DNA of 64,000 nucleotides, taken from the NCBI GenBank assembly GCA_027533385.1, contig JAPZUE010000006.1:186001-250000 (forward strand), read 5' to 3'. The notes under the pieces are model-generated. The model was not told the origin of the DNA. It worked only from the letters and a program-made list of their open reading frames with translations, and did not search any database. This DNA comes from Rhizobium sp. Its GTDB lineage: Bacteria > Pseudomonadota > Alphaproteobacteria > Rhizobiales > Rhizobiaceae. Of this stretch, positions 9,629 through 18,383 are shown one piece after another; within the stretch, counting starts at the first letter, position 1, and every line of letters begins with the position of its first letter. The translations under genes and the position numbers were made by a program.

Positions 9629-9973
9629 TCAGAAGCGCACGACCGGTTTGCCAAAACCGAAGGGGCGCATGTCCGGGTCGAAGTCCTGGCAACTGAGTAC
9701 GGGGCACCGGGCCGCATCCCGCGTCGGTACAAAAGCGCGTTCGGCATATTCATGCGGATCGCACATCGCGTTGCGGGTGACGTAGCGATCGTAGAGCGTC
9801 ATGCCCTTCACCCGCGTTGAGGGGTAGCGCAGGATAACCGCGCCTTCGTTCAGCACGCGCTGGCGCACTTGATCGCAGGTCAGTGCGGTGGAATTGTAGC
9901 GTGAAATCGCCAAGGCGGGTTCAGCGAGCAGCATGGTGGCGATTGTCGTGATGGCAAAGTGTGTCGGGCGCAT
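9629..9973 (-). CDS. Secreted cysteine-containing hypothetical protein
   Basis: This 114-aa protein starts with a signal peptide (ATMLLAEPALA, cleavage near residue 22). The mature part has four cysteines, in LTCDQVR, AMCDPHE and RCPVLSCQDF, suggesting two disulfides in the periplasm. I do not recognise a functional domain. It faces the upstream CoA-binding gene and lies between the two CoA-binding paralogues, on the opposite strand. Confidence 0.7.
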   Translation of the reverse strand: MRPTHFAITTIATMLLAEPALAISRYNSTALTCDQVRQRVLNEGAVILRYPSTRVKGMTLYDRYVTRNAMCDPHEYAERAFVPTRDAARCPVLSCQDFDPDMRPFGFGKPVVRF

Positions 9974-10089
9974 CTCGATCCTCCTTCTGACGCGCGATCA
10001 ACGTCTATCGGGGCTGCGCAGTTCCTCGCCGTGTTGCCGCAGAGAGCCACACCATTTAATCCTTATCGGCGACGAATGAGGAGACGCAG

Positions 10090-10521
10090 ATGGCTGATCA
10101 CGATCATTATAGCGCCGACTATCTCAAGGGTATCCTTGGCGAGGTGAAAACCATCGCATTGCTGGGCGCATCCCCAAAGCCGGATCGCCCCAGTTTCGGC
10201 GTCATGCGCTTTCTCCTGTCGAAGGGGTACAGCGTCTATCCGGTCAATCCCGGGCAGGCCGGCAAGGAAATCCTCGGCCAGACCGTCTATGCCACGATGG
10301 CCGATATCCCCGAGGCGATCGATATGGTCGATGTTTTCCGTGCGCCGGAATATCTGGGCGAGGTGGTCGCGGAGGCGCTGGCTTTGCCGAATCGGCCCAA
10401 AGTCATCTGGGGCCAGCTCTCTGTTCGTGACGACGAAGCCGTGAAGCCGGCGGATGCAGCCGGCATCAAAGTGGTCATGGATCGCTGCCCAGCCATCGAG
10501 ATCCCACGCCTCGGCCTTTGA
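10090..10521 (+). CDS. CoA-binding domain protein (YccU-like), copy 2
   Basis: This 143-aa paralogue of the 9149-9613 protein has the same order of motifs: TIALLGASPKPDRPSFGVMR, GYSVYPVNPGQAGKEILGQ, DMVDVFRAPEYLG and VIWGQLSVRDDEA. A GAGGAGACGCAG ribosome-binding region precedes the ATG. The CQLG cysteine of copy 1 is glycine here (WGQLS), and the C-terminal tails differ, so the two may not be interchangeable. It ends 4 bp from the convergent DUF6455 gene. Confidence 0.85.
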   Translation: MADHDHYSADYLKGILGEVKTIALLGASPKPDRPSFGVMRFLLSKGYSVYPVNPGQAGKEILGQTVYATMADIPEAIDMVDVFRAPEYLGEVVAEALALPNRPKVIWGQLSVRDDEAVKPADAAGIKVVMDRCPAIEIPRLGL

Positions 10522-10525
10522 AGGT

Positions 10526-10957
10526 TTAGGCCTCGACCAGGAGCTCTGGATTGGCCCTCAGCGCGTTCAGCGTGTCGGCATTGCCGCAATAATCGACAAA
10601 ACTCTGCTCGGCTTGGCCGTTCCGCAAATGGTTCCGGCAGGTGTCCTTCGATGAACACTGCGCGCAGGTGATCTGCATGTCGCGGAAGACGCGGCGCATG
10701 CGATACTCGACCTCGGCCGGATCGATGTTCAAAGCCCGCATCATTGCCGGCATCTCATCGGCTGCATGCGGCCCGGCCTTCACCAGAGCCATCAATTGAT
10801 GGGTGCTGAGGCCGCAATCCTCGGCCAGCGCCTCGACGTCGGCGTCTGAAAGACCAGCCAGCCTGTCGCTTTCGGTGGCGTGTTCGAAACCCTGGGCGAA
10901 CCAGGAGACAATTTGCTGCATGGTGTGGCGGACCGGATCGGCGATCGTCAGTGTCAT
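10526..10957 (-). CDS. DUF6455-like cysteine-cluster protein
   Basis: This 143-aa protein starts at the ATG that follows GGAGAGACCC; longer in-frame starts upstream lack a ribosome site and run into the metY promoter region. The N-terminal half is helical (SDADVEALAEDCGLSTHQL). The C-terminal half has the cluster CAQCSSKDTCRNH plus DYCGNAD, a pattern seen in the uncharacterised DUF6455 family and suggestive of metal or Fe-S binding. It is divergent from metY. Confidence 0.7.
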   Translation of the reverse strand: MTLTIADPVRHTMQQIVSWFAQGFEHATESDRLAGLSDADVEALAEDCGLSTHQLMALVKAGPHAADEMPAMMRALNIDPAEVEYRMRRVFRDMQITCAQCSSKDTCRNHLRNGQAEQSFVDYCGNADTLNALRANPELLVEA

Positions 10958-11066
10958 GGGTCTCTCCTTCGACTGGGAAGAAGAATGCCAGCGCGACATG
11001 ATCCCGCATTGACCTCGATCAAGCACAGTTTTCTTCGGGGGCACGGCTCGGTTTCGAAGAATGCGG

Positions 11067-11095
11067 GCTGACTTCACGCGCCGACCGACTATGAT
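11067..11095 (+). promoter_or_regulatory. Candidate metY promoter
   Basis: GCTGAC (11067-11072), a 17-bp spacer and TATGAT (11090-11095) place a start near 11102, about 26 nt before the metY ATG. The -10 is good and the -35 is a partial match. No SAM-II riboswitch pattern fits in the short leader. Confidence 0.45.
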
Positions 11096-11127
11096 CCGAC
11101 CGAAATCACATAAAGGGAGGACGAAAA

Positions 11128-12414
11128 ATGTCGGAGAAAAATCCGGGTTTCGCAACGCTTGCCATCCATGCCGGCGCTCAGCCTGACCCCACGACGGGCG
11201 CGCGCATCACGCCGATCTACCAGACCACGGCTTACGTGTTCAACGACAGCGACCATGCCGCAAATCTCTTTGCACTCAAGGAGTTCGGCAATATCTACAC
11301 CCGTATCATGAACCCCACCCAGGGCGTTCTGGAAGAGCGGGTCGCAGCCCTTGAAGGGGGCACGGCAGCACTTGCGGTCGCCTCGGGCCACGCCGCCCAG
11401 CTCCTGATCTTCCACACCCTGATGCAGCCGGGCGACAACTTCGTCGCCGCAAAGAAGCTCTATGGCGGCTCGATCAACCAGTTTGGCCATGCCTTCAAGA
11501 ATTTCGGCTGGCAGGTCCGCTGGGCCGACCCCGCCGATCCCGAGAGCTTTGCCGCCCAGATCGATGACAAAACCAAGGCGGTCTACATCGAGAGCCTGGC
11601 CAATCCCGGCGGCACCTTCGTCGATATCGCCGCCATCGCCGAGGTCGCCCACCGCCACGGTCTGCCGCTGATCGTCGACAACACCATGGCGAGCCCCTAC
11701 CTCATCCGCCCGCTGGAGCACGGCGCCGACATCATCGTGCATTCGGTCACCAAGTTCCTGGGCGGCCACGGCAATTCCATGGGCGGCATCATCGTTGATG
11801 GCGGCACCTTCGACTGGTCGGCCAAGCCTGGCAAATATCCGATGCTGTCGGAGCCGCGCCCGGAGTATAGCGGCGTCGTCCTGCACCAGACCTTCGGCAA
11901 TTTCGCCTTCGCCATCGCTTGCCGCGTCTTCGGCCTGCGTGACCTTGGGCCGGCTATCGCCCCGATGAACGCATTCCTGCTCCTGACGGGCATCGAAACC
12001 CTGCCTCTGCGCATGCAGCGCCATTGCGACAATGCCATGAAGGTCGCGACCTGGCTGAAAAGCCATCCGAAGGTCGCCTGGGTCAACTATGCCGGTCTGG
12101 CCGACGATCCGAACAATGCGCTCCAGAAGCGCTATTCGCCGAAGGGCGCCGGTTCTGTCTTCACCTTCGGCATCAAGGGCGGGCTTGAAGCCGGCAAGGC
12201 GCTGGTCGGTGGCTTGAAGCTCTTCTCGCATCTCGCCAATATCGGCGATACCCGGTCGCTGATCATCCATCCGGCGTCCACGACCCATGCGCAGCTCTCC
12301 GAAGCCCAGCAGATCGCCGCCGGTGCCGGACCTGACGTCGTGCGCCTGTCCATCGGCATCGAGGACGCCGAAGACATCATCGCCGATCTCGAGCAGGCGC
12401 TGGCCTCGGCCTGA
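11128..12414 (+). CDS. metY: O-acetylhomoserine aminocarboxypropyltransferase (sulfhydrylase)
   Basis: This 428-aa protein is a fold-type-I PLP enzyme of the Cys/Met metabolism family. It joins O-acetylhomoserine with sulfide to make homocysteine. The PLP lysine is in [11 protein letters not shown] at about residue 209. The family signatures [22 protein letters not shown] and [22 protein letters not shown] (residues about 52-73) are present, and the length of about 430 aa distinguishes MetY from the shorter MetB/MetZ. GGGAGGACG precedes the ATG and a hairpin follows the stop. Confidence 0.94.
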   Translation: MSEKNPGFATLAIHAGAQPDPTTGARITPIYQTTAYVFNDSDHAANLFALKEFGNIYTRIMNPTQGVLEERVAALEGGTAALAVASGHAAQLLIFHTLMQPGDNFVAAKKLYGGSINQFGHAFKNFGWQVRWADPADPESFAAQIDDKTKAVYIESLANPGGTFVDIAAIAEVAHRHGLPLIVDNTMASPYLIRPLEHGADIIVHSVTKFLGGHGNSMGGIIVDGGTFDWSAKPGKYPMLSEPRPEYSGVVLHQTFGNFAFAIACRVFGLRDLGPAIAPMNAFLLLTGIETLPLRMQRHCDNAMKVATWLKSHPKVAWVNYAGLADDPNNALQKRYSPKGAGSVFTFGIKGGLEAGKALVGGLKLFSHLANIGDTRSLIIHPASTTHAQLSEAQQIAAGAGPDVVRLSIGIEDAEDIIADLEQALASA

Positions 12415-12424
12415 TCTGTCCTTT

Positions 12425-12451
12425 GAGCGGCGGTGCGAAACACCGCCGCTC
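12425..12451 (+). terminator. Hairpin after metY
   Basis: GAGCGGCGGTG and CACCGCCGCTC form a perfect 11-bp stem with loop CGAAA, 10 bp after the metY stop and 15 bp before the cupin start. Only CTTC follows, so termination is likely partial and the cupin gene may be read through. Confidence 0.6.
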
Positions 12452-12466
12452 CTTCACCTGGAGACC

Positions 12467-12814
12467 ATGATGATCCTGTCCTTGCCATTCGATCCCTCCA
12501 CCGTCATGCCGGAAGAGGGCGCGCCGGCACCCGACCGCCTGATTTCAGGCGATCCACGCTTCACCACCTGGAACATCGAGGAGGCAGACGGCGGCATCTA
12601 TGCCGGAATCTGGCAGTCGACACCCGGCAAGTGGCTGATCTCTTACGATGAATGGGAATATTTCCACATTCTCGAAGGCCACTCTGTCGTCACCGAGGAT
12701 GGCGGCGAGCCTGTTCATTTGAAGGCCGGCGACCGCCTGATCCTCAGACCCGGCTTCAAGGGAACCTGGGAAGTCCTTGAAACGACTCGAAAGGATTATG
12801 TCATCAGGCTCTAG
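12467..12814 (+). CDS. Cupin-domain protein (cupin_3 type)
   Basis: This 115-aa protein is a single small beta-barrel cupin. It has GDPRFTTWNIEEADGGIYAG, the sugar-cupin-like ISYDEWEYFHILEGHSVV and LKAGDRLILRPGFKGTWEVL. Cupin_3 proteins include (S)-ureidoglycine aminohydrolase relatives and many of unknown substrate. The ATG at 12467 (or 12470) follows the metY hairpin after ACCTGGAGACC. Its stop codon overlaps the stop of the convergent GST gene. Confidence 0.75.
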   Translation: MMILSLPFDPSTVMPEEGAPAPDRLISGDPRFTTWNIEEADGGIYAGIWQSTPGKWLISYDEWEYFHILEGHSVVTEDGGEPVHLKAGDRLILRPGFKGTWEVLETTRKDYVIRL

Positions 12815-13470
12815 CTCGCAGCCTTCATTCGGGCCGCGATAGCCTCATGCTCGGCAATCATGGCCGCGTCTTCCGCCGAGACCTTCTGGATGCTCGCGCG
12901 ATTGCCGATACGCTCCATGTAAGCCTGGAAGACCGGGCGCGCCTCGACGAGCCCGAACATCGTCGTCCAGCGCAACGCAATGCCCCAGAGCAGATCGGCT
13001 GCCGTGAAGCGCTCGCCGAGCAGGTAGGGGCCTGTTTTGAGCACTTCTTCCAGCATGTCGATCAGCGACTCGTAGCTCGCATAGGGCGTCTCGTTCATCG
13101 ATCCCGGCTCGCGCTTCATGAAGCGATCGACGACCGCCGGTTCGAAGCAGCTGCCATAGATGAAAAGCCAGCGGAGATAAGCGCCGCGGTCCGGATCGGT
13201 CAGTGCAGGGGCAAGACCCGCTTCGGGAAAGAGATCGGCCAGATAGAGGTAGATCGCGCCTTGTTCGGTGATCAAGGTTTCTCCGACGCGCACCGCAGGC
13301 ACCTTGCCGAGCGGATTGATCGCCAGATAGGCCGGTTGGCGCTGCTCGCCCGTCTTCATGTTCAGCACGTGCAGATCATAGGGCACCTTCAACTCCTCCA
13401 GCAGTACACGCGCACCGCTGGCGCGGGTCTGGGGCGAGTAGAAGAGGGTGATCTTATGGTCTTTGCTCAT
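12811..13470 (-). CDS. Glutathione S-transferase family protein
   Basis: This 219-aa protein has an N-terminal thioredoxin-fold domain (ITLFYSPQTRASGARVLLEE; then NPLGKVPAV and the glutathione-contacting TEQGAI) and an all-helical C-terminal domain with FTAADLLWGIALRW. It likely conjugates or reduces electrophiles in the cytoplasm. GGGAGACTTCCA precedes the ATG. It is divergent from the WYL regulator 119 bp away, which may control it. Confidence 0.88.
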   Translation of the reverse strand: MSKDHKITLFYSPQTRASGARVLLEELKVPYDLHVLNMKTGEQRQPAYLAINPLGKVPAVRVGETLITEQGAIYLYLADLFPEAGLAPALTDPDRGAYLRWLFIYGSCFEPAVVDRFMKREPGSMNETPYASYESLIDMLEEVLKTGPYLLGERFTAADLLWGIALRWTTMFGLVEARPVFQAYMERIGNRASIQKVSAEDAAMIAEHEAIAARMKAAS

Positions 13471-13589
13471 TGGAAGTCTCCCATTTTCAAATTGGATACG
13501 CCGTGTGGCGACGAAGGGAGAATGTGCCGGGATACCTGTCAGATTGTGTCAGGTTGGTTTAGCATGATGGTCGAAAGGGAGATTTTCCG

Positions 13590-14573
13590 ATGCGGGCGAG
13601 CCGGCTCATCAACATCCTGACGACCCTGCAGGCGAAGGGGCTGGTGACCGCCGAGGCCTTGGCCGACGAAAACGACGTCTCGGTGCGCACCATCTATCGC
13701 GATATCGATGCGCTCACGCTTTCGGGCATCCCCGTCTACAGCGAACGCGGCTCCGATGGTGGCTACCGGCTGCTGGATGGCTATCGCGTGCGCCTGAATG
13801 GTCTCACCCCCGCCGAGGCCGAGGCTATGTTCCTATCCGGCATTCCCGGTGCCGCTGCCGATCTCGGCCTGGGCTCCCTGATGGCCGGCGCCCAGAAGAA
13901 GCTGACGGCCGCCCTGCCGGAAGATCTGCGCGAAAGCGCCCGGCGCATGCAGCAGAAGTTCCATCTCGATGCGCCCGCCTGGCTCGCCGAAGGGGAGCAG
14001 CCCGTCTACCTCCAGGCCATTGCCGACGCAGTGTGGAACTCCAAGCGCATCCGCATGCGTTATCGCTCTTGGACGGCGGAGAAGAGCAGGATTGTGGAAC
14101 CGCTCGGCATCGTGATGAAAGGCGGCGCCTGGTATCTCGTGGCGCGGGTCAACGACACGCCGCGCACCTATCGCATTTCCCGTGTCCTCGACCTTGTTGT
14201 CACCGAAGAGCGCTTCGACTGGCCGAAAGATTTTGATCTCGCAGACTACTGGAACGAAAACACGCGTCGGCTCGAACTTGAGCTCTATCCGAACTGGGCG
14301 ACCATTCGGCTCTCGCCTTGGGGCCTGAAGGAGATCGAACACATGGCGCCGCCCTATGTCCGCGCCCATCTCGAAGTCATCGGCGAACCCGACGAAAACG
14401 GCTGGCGGGTGATGCGGCTGCCCGTGGCGCATGAGCACATGGCCGTGTCCGAGATGCTGAAGCTCGGCACGGAGGTCGAGGTGATCGACCCGCCGCAACT
14501 GCGGCTCGCCATGCGGCGGGCGATCGAAACCCTGATGGGGCGCTATGGCGAAACGCCCGACATCACCAGGTAA
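13590..14573 (+). CDS. YafY-type HTH_11/WYL transcriptional regulator
   Basis: This 327-aa protein has an N-terminal winged helix (residues about 1-60, with AEALADENDVSVRTIYRDI as the recognition unit) and a WYL ligand-sensing domain around residues 140-215, with KGGAWYLVARVND. A C-terminal extension (WCX) follows. Such regulators often control the divergent gene, here the GST. AAAGGGAGATTTTCCG precedes the ATG. Its last 11 bp overlap the convergent P450 gene. The ligand is unknown. Confidence 0.88.
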   Translation: MRASRLINILTTLQAKGLVTAEALADENDVSVRTIYRDIDALTLSGIPVYSERGSDGGYRLLDGYRVRLNGLTPAEAEAMFLSGIPGAAADLGLGSLMAGAQKKLTAALPEDLRESARRMQQKFHLDAPAWLAEGEQPVYLQAIADAVWNSKRIRMRYRSWTAEKSRIVEPLGIVMKGGAWYLVARVNDTPRTYRISRVLDLVVTEERFDWPKDFDLADYWNENTRRLELELYPNWATIRLSPWGLKEIEHMAPPYVRAHLEVIGEPDENGWRVMRLPVAHEHMAVSEMLKLGTEVEVIDPPQLRLAMRRAIETLMGRYGETPDITR

Positions 14574-15810
14574 GGTCGAGCCGCTCCAGCCCGTGGAAGT
14601 GATAGACGTCCTTGACCTTGGGCGTCTCCGCGATCTTCAGGCCCGGCAAGCGCTTGAAGAGCAGCGGCAGCACGATGTTGAGCTCGAGCCTGGCGAGCGG
14701 TGCCCCGATGCAGAAATGGATGCCGGCGCCGAAGGAAAGGTTTGCCCCTTCGTCGCGACCCGGCTTGAAGGTCAGCGGGTCCGGGAACTTTTGCGGATCG
14801 AGATTGGCAGCCGCCAGGATCATGCTCACCTTGTCGCCGCGCTTGAAGGACACGCCATCGATCTCGCAGGGCTCCAGGCACCAGCGCTGGAAGATATGCA
14901 CCGGCGCGCAGATCCTGAGCGTCTCCTCGACGGTGCGCTCGGTCGTCTTCTCGTCGGTAAACAGCGTCGCCGGGTCGATCCCGCTGTCGAGGATGACCCG
15001 AACCGAATTGCCGATCTGGTGCACGGTGGCCTCATGCCCGGCATTGAGCAGCACGATCGTCGTCGAGATCAGCTCGTCCTCGGTGAGGAACTGGCCCTTG
15101 TGTTCGGTATGGATCATGTGGCTCAAGAGATCGTCGCGCGGCTCGGCGCGACGCTCGGCGATCACCGTCCGCACATAGTCCGCAAATTCCTTCGCCGAGC
15201 GGTCAGCGGCCTCTTCATCGGCGCGCGTCCGCTTGAACATGTACATGCCGACATAGTCGTGGCTCCATTTGAGCAGCTGCGGTCCCATCTCCTCGGGGAT
15301 GCCGATCATCCGGGCAATCATCGTCACCGGGATGATGTCCGCAAATGTCGAGAGAAGCTCGGTCTTGCCGTCCTTCTCGAAGCCATCGATCAACCGGTTC
15401 GCGAGGTCTTCGATCTCGCCCGTCATCTTCTCGACATGGCGGGAAACGAAGGCGCGGTTGACGAGCGTGCGAAGCCGCGTGTGCTCCGGCGGCTCGATTT
15501 CAAGCAGCGAATGCTCCTCGGCCTTGTCGAAATGACGCGTATGGGCTGCCGGTTCCGGCAGGCCGAGTTCCTCGCGCGTCGCGACATGCAGGATCTGCCG
15601 GCCGAAGCGGCGATCGCGCAGCAGGGCATTCACATGGTCATAGCCTGTAAAGAACCACTGCTTCTGCTCCTCCCAGTAGAAGGTCGGACAGCTCGCATGC
15701 AGGGCCGCATAGGCGCGGTTCGGATCGCCAAAAAAGGCGGGATCGCGGGCATCAAGGGAGACCCGTCGTGTGGCGGGGTCGATGGAGAGAAAGGGCAATG
15801 GCTGTGTCAT
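14563..15810 (-). CDS. Cytochrome P450
   Basis: This 415-aa soluble bacterial P450 shows the three expected signatures: the I-helix oxygen-activation region LLNAGHEATVHQIGN, the ExxR of EETLRICAP, and the heme loop FGAGIHFCIGAPLARLE with the cysteine ligand at about residue 367. The HTRLRTLVNRAFVSRHVE helix-C region is also typical. No ferredoxin or reductase gene is adjacent, so electrons must come from elsewhere. It overlaps the convergent WYL regulator gene by 11 bp. The substrate cannot be inferred. Confidence 0.93.
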   Translation of the reverse strand: MTQPLPFLSIDPATRRVSLDARDPAFFGDPNRAYAALHASCPTFYWEEQKQWFFTGYDHVNALLRDRRFGRQILHVATREELGLPEPAAHTRHFDKAEEHSLLEIEPPEHTRLRTLVNRAFVSRHVEKMTGEIEDLANRLIDGFEKDGKTELLSTFADIIPVTMIARMIGIPEEMGPQLLKWSHDYVGMYMFKRTRADEEAADRSAKEFADYVRTVIAERRAEPRDDLLSHMIHTEHKGQFLTEDELISTTIVLLNAGHEATVHQIGNSVRVILDSGIDPATLFTDEKTTERTVEETLRICAPVHIFQRWCLEPCEIDGVSFKRGDKVSMILAAANLDPQKFPDPLTFKPGRDEGANLSFGAGIHFCIGAPLARLELNIVLPLLFKRLPGLKIAETPKVKDVYHFHGLERLDLTW

Positions 15811-15859
15811 GGCTTCTGTTTATCCCCTCGTCATGGATCCGCAAGGGGAGGGGACGGCT

Positions 15860-17104
15860 TCAGTCGTGGAGATCGTTGCCGACGGCGGCAATCCGCTTCA
15901 GGATCGCAACCTGCCGGTCAGCCTGATCGTCGATCGTTTCGGTGCGGGCGGGTGGAACAGTCACGATGGTGGTTCCGGACTTGACCGATGTCCGATTGCG
16001 TCCCTGTGCCTTGGCGGCATAAAGAGCCGAATCGGCTTGGGCCATCATCCGGTCGAGATCCGCATTCGCGAGCGCCGAAAGCGCGATGCCGATGCTGGTG
16101 GTCACCTGGATGGGGTGGCGGCTTGTCTCGATCTCTCGCTCGGCCAGCGCCATTCGCACGGTCTCGGCAAAAAGCGCGGCATCCCTGGCCTCGTTGACCA
16201 CGAGCACGGCTGCGAATTCCTCGCCGCCCGTTCGTCCAAAGGCGGCGCGCTGCGGCAGGAGTGAATTGCAGATCGACGCAAATTCCACGAGCACCCGGTC
16301 TCCGACCTGATGGCCGTAGACATCGTTCACCTGCTTGAAGTGATCGAGATCGAAGATAACAAGGGCAAGGGCGCCGGAGGGCGCCGTGTCCAGAATATCC
16401 TGATAGGCCTCCATGAAGCCGCGGCGGTTGAGGGCTCCGGTCAACGGGTCGCTGCGCACCAGCGCCTTCAACCGTTCCTCTGATCGATCCATCATCATTT
16501 TCGCGATTAACGTCAGCGCCGTCACGAACGAGATCAGTCCGACGATGCTGACTGCAGCGGCAAGGGTCACTTGATTGAAGCTCTGTGGCATGATGCGTGT
16601 CGCAATATAGGCGAACACCAGACAGGCGCCAGCCTGCACGAACCACACGGCGGCCAGCATGACACGGTAGCGCCGGGTGCTGAAGCGGCCGTTGAGGGCA
16701 ATAACGCCGAGCACCGCCAGGCCCGCCGCTGCCGCGACATCGTAGATTGCCATGCGATAGCCGAATTCCGCCCTGAATTCCGGCACCAGATTGCCTGCGA
16801 TCCAGATTGCTGCCGGCAGTGCCACATAGAGAGGTGTCTTCCGGTCATCGAAGGCACAGAGCGCCTTGCCCCAGCAGATGAAGCCGACGAGCGACAGGAC
16901 ATTGCCGACCTGGATCGAGATGAAGTCCGGGATCTGGTCGCGCAAGCCGACCATGCCAAGCCCGACCGCCTGCAGCCCGAAGCCGATGCCGAACCAGAGG
17001 AAATAGCGCTGGTCTCGGGCGTGGAGCCAGATTGCCATCAGCAGAATCGCCAGGGTGCCCGCCTGGATCACCCACAGCAAAAACGCTGTCTTTACGTCGA
17101 TCAC
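15860..17104 (-). CDS. Membrane-anchored diguanylate cyclase (GGDEF)
   Basis: This protein has about seven membrane helices in residues 1-215, then a GGDEF domain. The substrate-binding DPLTGALNRRGF and metal-binding FDLDHFKQVNDVYGH are followed by the active-site GGEEF at about residue 292, so it should make cyclic di-GMP. The position of the RxxD inhibitory site reads PQRA, so product inhibition there is probably absent. I chose the GTG at 17104 (414 aa) because AGGAA lies 9 bp upstream; an in-frame TTG at 17140 has no such site. A tail of about 60 residues follows the domain. Confidence 0.88.
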   Translation of the reverse strand: MIDVKTAFLLWVIQAGTLAILLMAIWLHARDQRYFLWFGIGFGLQAVGLGMVGLRDQIPDFISIQVGNVLSLVGFICWGKALCAFDDRKTPLYVALPAAIWIAGNLVPEFRAEFGYRMAIYDVAAAAGLAVLGVIALNGRFSTRRYRVMLAAVWFVQAGACLVFAYIATRIMPQSFNQVTLAAAVSIVGLISFVTALTLIAKMMMDRSEERLKALVRSDPLTGALNRRGFMEAYQDILDTAPSGALALVIFDLDHFKQVNDVYGHQVGDRVLVEFASICNSLLPQRAAFGRTGGEEFAAVLVVNEARDAALFAETVRMALAEREIETSRHPIQVTTSIGIALSALANADLDRMMAQADSALYAAKAQGRNRTSVKSGTTIVTVPPARTETIDDQADRQVAILKRIAAVGNDLHD

Positions 17105-17362
17105 GGTGTAAATTCCTGAAACAAAGTGAATGAATATCAAACCAACATGGCTGACAGCGGTTAACCAGTCACTACGAAACAGGTGCGAACTGGCCCGTGA
17201 TACCGGCCCGTCGGCGAAGCTTACCGAAACTTCACCATGTTAGGATCTTCTTGTGAATGGAGGGGCGGCGCTTGCGGTCATGGCGCGCCGAAGGGCCCTA
17301 ATCTGCCGCTTCTCCGGGCGAAGACGCCGTTCCGACCATTAAGGATATCCCGTCCTCATGTC

Positions 17363-17391
17363 TTGAATGTCTGGGTGCGGACACTCTATGT
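17363..17391 (+). promoter_or_regulatory. clpP promoter in the 355-bp GGDEF-clpP intergenic region
   Basis: TTGAAT (17363-17368), a 17-bp spacer and CTATGT (17386-17391), preceded by C, match the rhizobial housekeeping pattern CTTGAC-N17-CTATAT and would start transcription near 17398. The CTTGAA core also resembles alphaproteobacterial heat-shock sigma sites. Nothing else is recognisable between 17105 and 17459. Confidence 0.55.
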
Positions 17392-17459
17392 AGGGATTGA
17401 TAGAGATTACGTGATTCCCGCCACCGGATGTGCCGGGGAGAGGCTTGAAAAGGACCGAC

Positions 17460-18095
17460 ATGAGAAATCCCGTTGATACCGCTCTCGCTCTGGTGCCGAT
17501 GGTCGTCGAACAGACCAATCGTGGCGAGCGCTCCTACGATATCTTCTCCCGACTGCTGAAGGAGCGGATCATCTTCCTGACGGGCCCGGTAGAAGACACC
17601 ATGGCCTCGCTGGTCTGCGCCCAGCTTCTCTTCCTCGAAGCCGAAAACCCGAAGAAGGAAATCGCGCTTTACATCAATTCGCCCGGCGGCGTCGTCACCT
17701 CAGGCATGGCGATCTACGACACCATGCAGTTCATCCGCCCGGCCGTGTCGACGCTCTGCATCGGTCAGGCCGCATCGATGGGTTCGCTGCTGCTCGCAGC
17801 CGGCGAGAAGGGCATGCGCTTTGCGACGCCGAACTCGCGTATCATGGTTCACCAGCCCTCCGGCGGCTTCCAGGGTCAGGCTTCCGACATCGAGCGCCAT
17901 GCTCGTGACATCATTAAGATGAAGCGTCGTCTCAATGAGGTCTATGTGAAGCACACGGGCCGCACCTATGAAGAAGTCGAGTCGACGCTTGATCGCGACC
18001 ACTTCATGGAATCGAGCGAAGCCAAGGACTGGGGTCTGATCGACCGTATCCTGACCTCGCGCGCCGAAATCGAAGGTGCAGCACCTTCGGCATGA
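17460..18095 (+). CDS. clpP: ATP-dependent Clp protease proteolytic subunit
   Basis: This 211-aa serine protease forms the tetradecameric chamber that works with ClpX/ClpA. The catalytic serine is in [15 protein letters not shown], the histidine in [10 protein letters not shown] and the aspartate in the STLDRDHFM region. The start at 17460 follows AAAAGGACCGAC. It is the first gene of a clpP-clpX-lon-hupB array, with clpX 288 bp downstream. A weak hairpin at 18102-18117 (ATCCCC/GGGGAT) lies just after its stop, so clpX probably also has its own promoter. Confidence 0.97.
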   Translation: MRNPVDTALALVPMVVEQTNRGERSYDIFSRLLKERIIFLTGPVEDTMASLVCAQLLFLEAENPKKEIALYINSPGGVVTSGMAIYDTMQFIRPAVSTLCIGQAASMGSLLLAAGEKGMRFATPNSRIMVHQPSGGFQGQASDIERHARDIIKMKRRLNEVYVKHTGRTYEEVESTLDRDHFMESSEAKDWGLIDRILTSRAEIEGAAPSA

Positions 18096-18383
18096 TGCAA
18101 TATCCCCGCCCGGGGATGTTTGCCGGACATGGCAGACGTGATCCGGGGCGGGGTTTAATCTCGGCGCAAAAGCGCTAATAGTAAGATTAAGGCTATGTTG
18201 AAGCTTTGTGACATAGTCTGCCGAGACTGGGAGTTTTCGTTGCCGCCGCTCCGACATGGGTCGGGACGGCTAGTAGCTCCGGATCGGAAGAGGTTGCCAC
18301 CAAAGGCGGCGGTGGTAACCGGACAGTGTGAGTGACCGCCCTGCCGTGACTGCGGTGGCGCGGCGTGCTGGAAGGATAAAGAC

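Noticed and set aside
10958..11127. SAM-II riboswitch before metY
   Set aside because: Such switches are common before alphaproteobacterial methionine genes, but the conserved pseudoknot blocks are not present and the leader after the candidate promoter is only about 26 nt.
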